Source of the DNA: JAMIFN01 sp964544605 | GTDB lineage: Bacteria; Pseudomonadota; Gammaproteobacteria; Burkholderiales; Burkholderiaceae_C | Direction: 5' to 3' | Assembly: GCA_964544605.1 (NCBI GenBank) | Contig: CAZJBX010000018.1 | Coordinates: 1 to 54,058 of the forward strand | DNA: 54,058 nucleotides | In this document: piece after piece, positions 50,787 through 54,058 of the stretch | Layout of the letters: the number at the start of each line of letters is the position of its first letter | Numbering within the stretch: position 1 is the stretch's first letter | Notes under the pieces: model-generated | The model's input: only the letters and a program-made list of their open reading frames with translations | What the model was told of the DNA's origin: nothing | The model's database searches: none | Position numbers and translations under genes: made by a program

Positions 50787-52636
50787 GCGCGAATTGAGGC
50801 TTCAATGCCAGCCGCATCCAGCCCTTGCAGGCTGTAGAGCTTGGCGGGATCGCCATGTTCAATAAAGGTATCGGGCAGGCCCAAGCAGAGCACAGGCTTG
50901 GGCAGGCGCAGGCTTTGCAGGGCTTCGAGCACAGCCGAGCCAGCACCGCCAGCCAAGCAACTGTCTTCCACGGTCACCAGCTCGGCATGGCTTTGCGCCA
51001 CGCTTTGCAGCAGGGGCATATCCAGCGGTTTGGCCCAGCGCATATTGACCACGGTGGCATCGAGGCGCTCGGCCACCTCTAGGGCGGGGTAGAGCAGGGG
51101 GCCAAAGGCCAAAATCGCCAAGCCCGATTCCCCTTGGCGGCGGATTTCACCTTTGCCAAAGGCTAGGGTTTGTAAATCGCTGCTGGGCGTTTTGCCCACG
51201 CCCGCACCGCGCGGGTAGCGCACGGCGGCCATATGGTCTTGCATGAAGGCGGTGCTCAGCATTTGGCGGCACTCGGCCTCATCTGCGGGGCAGGCCACTG
51301 AGGTATTGGGGATGCAGCGCAAAAAGGCGATGTCGTAAGCGCCCGCATGGGTGGCGCCATCAGCGCCGACCAAACCAGCGCGGTCCAGCGCCAGCACCAT
51401 GGGCAGTTTTTGAATCGCCACATCGTGAATGGCTTGGTCGTAAGCGCGTTGCAAAAAGGTGGAATAAATGGCGACCACGGGTTTCAGCCCCTCGCAGGCC
51501 AAGCCTGCGGCAAAGGTCAGGGCGTGTTGCTCGGCAATGCCCACATCGTAGTAGCGCTCAGGAAAGCGGCGCTCAAATTCCACCAAACCAGAACCCTCAC
51601 GCATGGCTGGGGTGATGCCCACCAGCTTGTCGTCTTGCGCCGCCATATCGCAAATCCACTGGCCAAAAATTTGTGTGAAGGTGGTTTTGGCGGGTGCGCT
51701 GGGTTTGGTTAGGCCCACGCTGGGGTCAAATTTGCCGGGGCCGTGGTAGGCAATGGGGTCTTGCTCGGCCCGCTCATAGCCTTGGCCTTTTCTCGTCACG
51801 ATGTGCAGAAACTGCGGGCCATCGCCTTCTTCCATGCGCTTTTTCAAGTTTTCAAGCTGGGGCAGTAGGGCGCTGAGGTCGTGGCCATCAATCGGGCCGG
51901 TGTAGTTGAAGCCGAATTTTTCAAACAAAGTGGCAGGGCTGATCATGCCCTTGGCTTGTTCTTCAAAGCGTTTGGCCAAAGCAAATAAAGCAGGCGCATG
52001 GCGCAGCATGGTTTTGCCGGCGTTGCGGGCCTTGGCATAGTGGCGGCCACTCATGAGGTGGGCCAAATGGTGGTTGAGCGCCCCCACAGGCGGGCTGATG
52101 CTCATGTCGTTGTCGTTCAAGATGACGAGCAGGGGCAGGCCCGTTTCTACGCCGCCATTGTTCAGGGCTTCAAACGCCATGCCCGCCGTCATCGCGCCAT
52201 CGCCAATGATGGCCACGCTGTGGCGTTTTTCGCCTTTGGTGCGGGCGGCCAAAGCCATGCCCAGCGCCGCAGAGATGGAGGTGGAGGAGTGGCCCACGCC
52301 AAAGGTGTCGTACTCGCTTTCAGCGCGGCGCGGAAAGCCAGAAATGCCATCGAGCTGGCGCAGGCTGTGCATTTTGTCGCGGCGGCCCGTGAGGATTTTG
52401 TGCGGGTAGGTTTGGTGCCCTACATCCCACACCAGCCTGTCGTGCGGCGTGTCAAACACATGGTGCAGGGCCACGGTCAGCTCCACTGTGCCGAGGTTGG
52501 AAGAGAGGTGGCCGCCTGTTTTGGCCACAGATTGCAGCAAAAACTCGCGCAATTCACGCGCCAACTGGGGTAGCTGCTCTTTTTTCAGGCGGCGTAAATC
52601 GGCGGGGCTGGAGATGTGGGAGAGCAAGTCGGTCAT
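50762..52636 (-). CDS. dxs: 1-deoxy-D-xylulose-5-phosphate synthase
   Basis: 624 residues, first enzyme of the MEP pathway. TPP-binding motif GDGAMTAGMAFEALNN, HQTYPHKILTGR, then DRAGLVGADGATHAGAYDIA and ALTFAAGLACEG with the transketolase C-terminal domain. The frame extends further upstream, but ATG 52636 (MTDLLSHISSPADLRRL) matches the family. Lies downstream of ispA, 49 bases apart, the standard order xseB-ispA-dxs. Confidence 0.97.
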   Translation of the reverse strand: MTDLLSHISSPADLRRLKKEQLPQLARELREFLLQSVAKTGGHLSSNLGTVELTVALHHVFDTPHDRLVWDVGHQTYPHKILTGRRDKMHSLRQLDGISGFPRRAESEYDTFGVGHSSTSISAALGMALAARTKGEKRHSVAIIGDGAMTAGMAFEALNNGGVETGLPLLVILNDNDMSISPPVGALNHHLAHLMSGRHYAKARNAGKTMLRHAPALFALAKRFEEQAKGMISPATLFEKFGFNYTGPIDGHDLSALLPQLENLKKRMEEGDGPQFLHIVTRKGQGYERAEQDPIAYHGPGKFDPSVGLTKPSAPAKTTFTQIFGQWICDMAAQDDKLVGITPAMREGSGLVEFERRFPERYYDVGIAEQHALTFAAGLACEGLKPVVAIYSTFLQRAYDQAIHDVAIQKLPMVLALDRAGLVGADGATHAGAYDIAFLRCIPNTSVACPADEAECRQMLSTAFMQDHMAAVRYPRGAGVGKTPSSDLQTLAFGKGEIRRQGESGLAILAFGPLLYPALEVAERLDATVVNMRWAKPLDMPLLQSVAQSHAELVTVEDSCLAGGAGSAVLEALQSLRLPKPVLCLGLPDTFIEHGDPAKLYSLQGLDAAGIEASIRAWQQAAQA

Positions 52637-52685
52637 AAGGGGCACGATTTTAGAAGAAGGCGCATTAGCCTGCGCCGCAATGTGA

Positions 52686-53573
52686 CTAATGGCCACGGCG
52701 CACCACTTGATCCAAGAGGGCGTGCAAATGGCTGCTTTCGGGCAGGCCCGCAGCGGCCAGCGCAGCGGCGGCTTGGCCGTGCAGTTGCTCGGCATAGGCG
52801 CGGGCGGCCTCTAGGCCGAGCAAAGAGACATAGGTGGGCTTGTCTTGCTCGGCATCTTTGCCTGCCGTTTTGCCCAAGGTGGCGCTGTCGGCGGTGCAGT
52901 CGAGCACATCGTCCACCACTTGGAAAGCCAAGCCCAAATGCGCCGCATAGTGGCGCAAATGGGCGGCGGTATCGGCCTTCAGCTCAGGCGCACAGGCCGC
53001 GCCCATCATCACCGCCGCTTGCAGCAAAGCGCCAGTTTTCAGGCGGTGCATATTTTCAAGCTCGGCTTGGCTCAGGGCCTTGCCGACGCTGAGCAAATCA
53101 ATGGCTTGACCGCCGCACATGCCGTGTTGCCCAGCCGCTTGCGCCAGCAGGCGGCACAGCTGCGCTTGCAGGGCGGCGGGCACGGCCTCGCTTTCGGGCG
53201 TAAGCACCTCATAAGCGCGGCTTTGCAGGGCATCGCCCACCAGCAGGGCCACGGCCTCGCCATAGGCCACATGCACGGTGGGTTTGCCACGGCGCAGCAG
53301 GTCGTTGTCCATGCAGGGCATGTCGTCATGCACCAAAGAATAGGCGTGAATCATTTCGACAGCGCAGGCGGCGCGCAAAGCGGCCTCGGCGTTGCCGTCC
53401 AAGCTTTGTGCGGTGGCCAAGCAGAGCAGGGCACGGATGCGCTTGCCGCCATCCAGTGTGGCGTAGCGCATGCCTTCGCCCAAGCGGGCGCAAGTTTCTT
53501 GCGTGAGGAAAGCGCCCAAAGCGCGTTCGATATGGGCCAAGTTGTGCGCCAACCAAGAGTCAAAATCATTCAT
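52686..53573 (-). CDS. ispA: Farnesyl diphosphate synthase (short-chain polyprenyl synthase)
   Basis: 295 residues. First Asp-rich motif DDMPCMDND, second DDVLD; GGKRIRALL and VHVAYGEAVALLVGD are conserved. Synthesises farnesyl diphosphate from the IPP/DMAPP made via Dxs and IspH. ATG 53573 (MNDFDSWLAHN) was taken as start; the frame is open seven codons further. xseB ends 29 bases upstream. Confidence 0.95.
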   Translation of the reverse strand: MNDFDSWLAHNLAHIERALGAFLTQETCARLGEGMRYATLDGGKRIRALLCLATAQSLDGNAEAALRAACAVEMIHAYSLVHDDMPCMDNDLLRRGKPTVHVAYGEAVALLVGDALQSRAYEVLTPESEAVPAALQAQLCRLLAQAAGQHGMCGGQAIDLLSVGKALSQAELENMHRLKTGALLQAAVMMGAACAPELKADTAAHLRHYAAHLGLAFQVVDDVLDCTADSATLGKTAGKDAEQDKPTYVSLLGLEAARAYAEQLHGQAAAALAAAGLPESSHLHALLDQVVRRGH

Positions 53574-53602
53574 TGCAATGCAGGGCCTTCTCAATCAGGC
53601 GC

Positions 53603-53875
53603 TCAAAAGGGGATGCCGTCTTCGCCCGCGTCAAACGCAGCGGCGGGGGCGGCAGAAGAAGGGGCGGCTGGCGCTGCTTCGCTTAGGCTTTGCATCTGCT
53701 GCTCCAACACCGCCAGCTTGCTGCGGCAATGCGCGAGCAGCGCTTGGCTGCGTTGGTAGGTGGCCAAAAGCGCATCCAGCGGGATGCTTTGCGACTCAAT
53801 TTGCGCCAGCAAATCTTGCAGCTCGGCCTGTGCTTCTTCGTAGCTCAGTTTGTCAATGGCTTTGGGCTTGGACAT
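53603..53875 (-). CDS. xseB: Exodeoxyribonuclease VII small subunit
   Basis: 90 residues. LSYEEAQAELQDLLAQIESQ and DALLATYQRSQALLAHCRSK with KLAVLEQQM are the XseB family core; the Ala-rich tail is variable. Works with XseA on single-stranded DNA. First gene of the xseB-ispA-dxs-lpxB run. Confidence 0.95.
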   Translation of the reverse strand: MSKPKAIDKLSYEEAQAELQDLLAQIESQSIPLDALLATYQRSQALLAHCRSKLAVLEQQMQSLSEAAPAAPSSAAPAAAFDAGEDGIPF

Positions 53876-53897
53876 GGCGGCGGCTCCAGGCTGGCAC

Positions 53898-54058
53898 TCA
53901 GGCGCTGTGCAAACGCGCCTGATGGCGGGCGATTTGCGCTTGCACTTGCGCGGGTGCGGTGCCGCCCAAGGTGTTGCGGGCGTTGAGGCTGCCTTCCAAA
54001 CTCAGCACTTCAAACACATCATCCGCAATGTGGGGGTTGAAGGCTTGCAGCTCAGTCA
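53898..54058 (-). CDS. argH: Argininosuccinate lyase, C-terminal end (5' partial)
   Basis: Translating the minus strand from the right edge gives TELQAFNPHIADDVFEVLSL, then EGSLNARNTLGGTAPAQVQA and QIARHQARLHSA before TGA. The LQAF...DDVFEVLSLEGS...GGTAPAQV pattern is the highly conserved C-terminus of ArgH, last step of arginine synthesis. About 52 residues are visible; the rest lies beyond the window. 22 bases separate it from the xseB start. Confidence 0.9.
   Translation of the reverse strand, partial: TELQAFNPHIADDVFEVLSLEGSLNARNTLGGTAPAQVQAQIARHQARLHSA

Overview
The window reads as a chromosomal segment of a betaproteobacterium, most likely order Burkholderiales and possibly Comamonadaceae. 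The evidence is gene content: priB inside rpsF-priB-rpsR-rplI, a PhaR regulator of polyhydroxyalkanoate metabolism, pilBCD followed by coaE, and dxs-ispA-xseB. No 16S or tRNA gene is present, so genus is not claimed. No CRISPR array, rRNA or tRNA gene was seen.

Layout. (1) 1-1681: the 3' end of a very large type I secreted, adhesin-like protein with a Glu-Pro repeat. (2) 1737-6869: housekeeping genes (photolyase, FKBP isomerase, ispH, serS, pgeF). (3) 6914-10804: accessory block made of an array of palindromic repeats (called alpha and beta here), a DUF559 endonuclease-like gene embedded in that array, and an MmeI-like single-chain restriction-modification gene whose stop lies in the last repeat. 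(4) 10916-16994: YegP-like protein, sterol-desaturase-like enzyme plus an unknown membrane protein, parC, an AhpD-like protein and an FMN reductase. (5) 17051-18922: a 111-bp tandem repeat and an M16 peptidase. (6) 18958-33454: the most unusual region. Mosaic arrays of alpha, beta and a third repeat (gamma) surround three successive two-gene cassettes, each a small membrane protein followed by the start of a secreted effector. Only the last effector is intact, a 1682-residue RTX lipase-like protein. A complete type I secretion operon (ABC transporter, adaptor, TolC) follows. (7) 33560-54058: ribosomal protein operon, second SlyD-like isomerase, roxA, lpxH, der, ftsH with a very good heat-shock promoter, rnhB, pilBCD-coaE, pdxH, phaR, an acyltransferase, a DUF423 protein, lpxB, dxs, ispA, xseB and the 3' end of argH.

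How the parts fit. The type I exporter at 28295-33454 is the obvious route for the RTX lipase-like protein and perhaps for the adhesin at the left edge. The membrane protein in front of each effector start is well placed to be an immunity or accessory protein; that is inference. The repeats sit only around accessory genes in this window and form inverted pairs around the DUF559 gene. They even encode the last 17 residues of that protein, which suggests that the endonuclease and its repeats move as one unit. Dxs, IspH and IspA belong to the MEP isoprenoid route; LpxH and LpxB belong to lipid A synthesis; PilBCD serve type IV pili.
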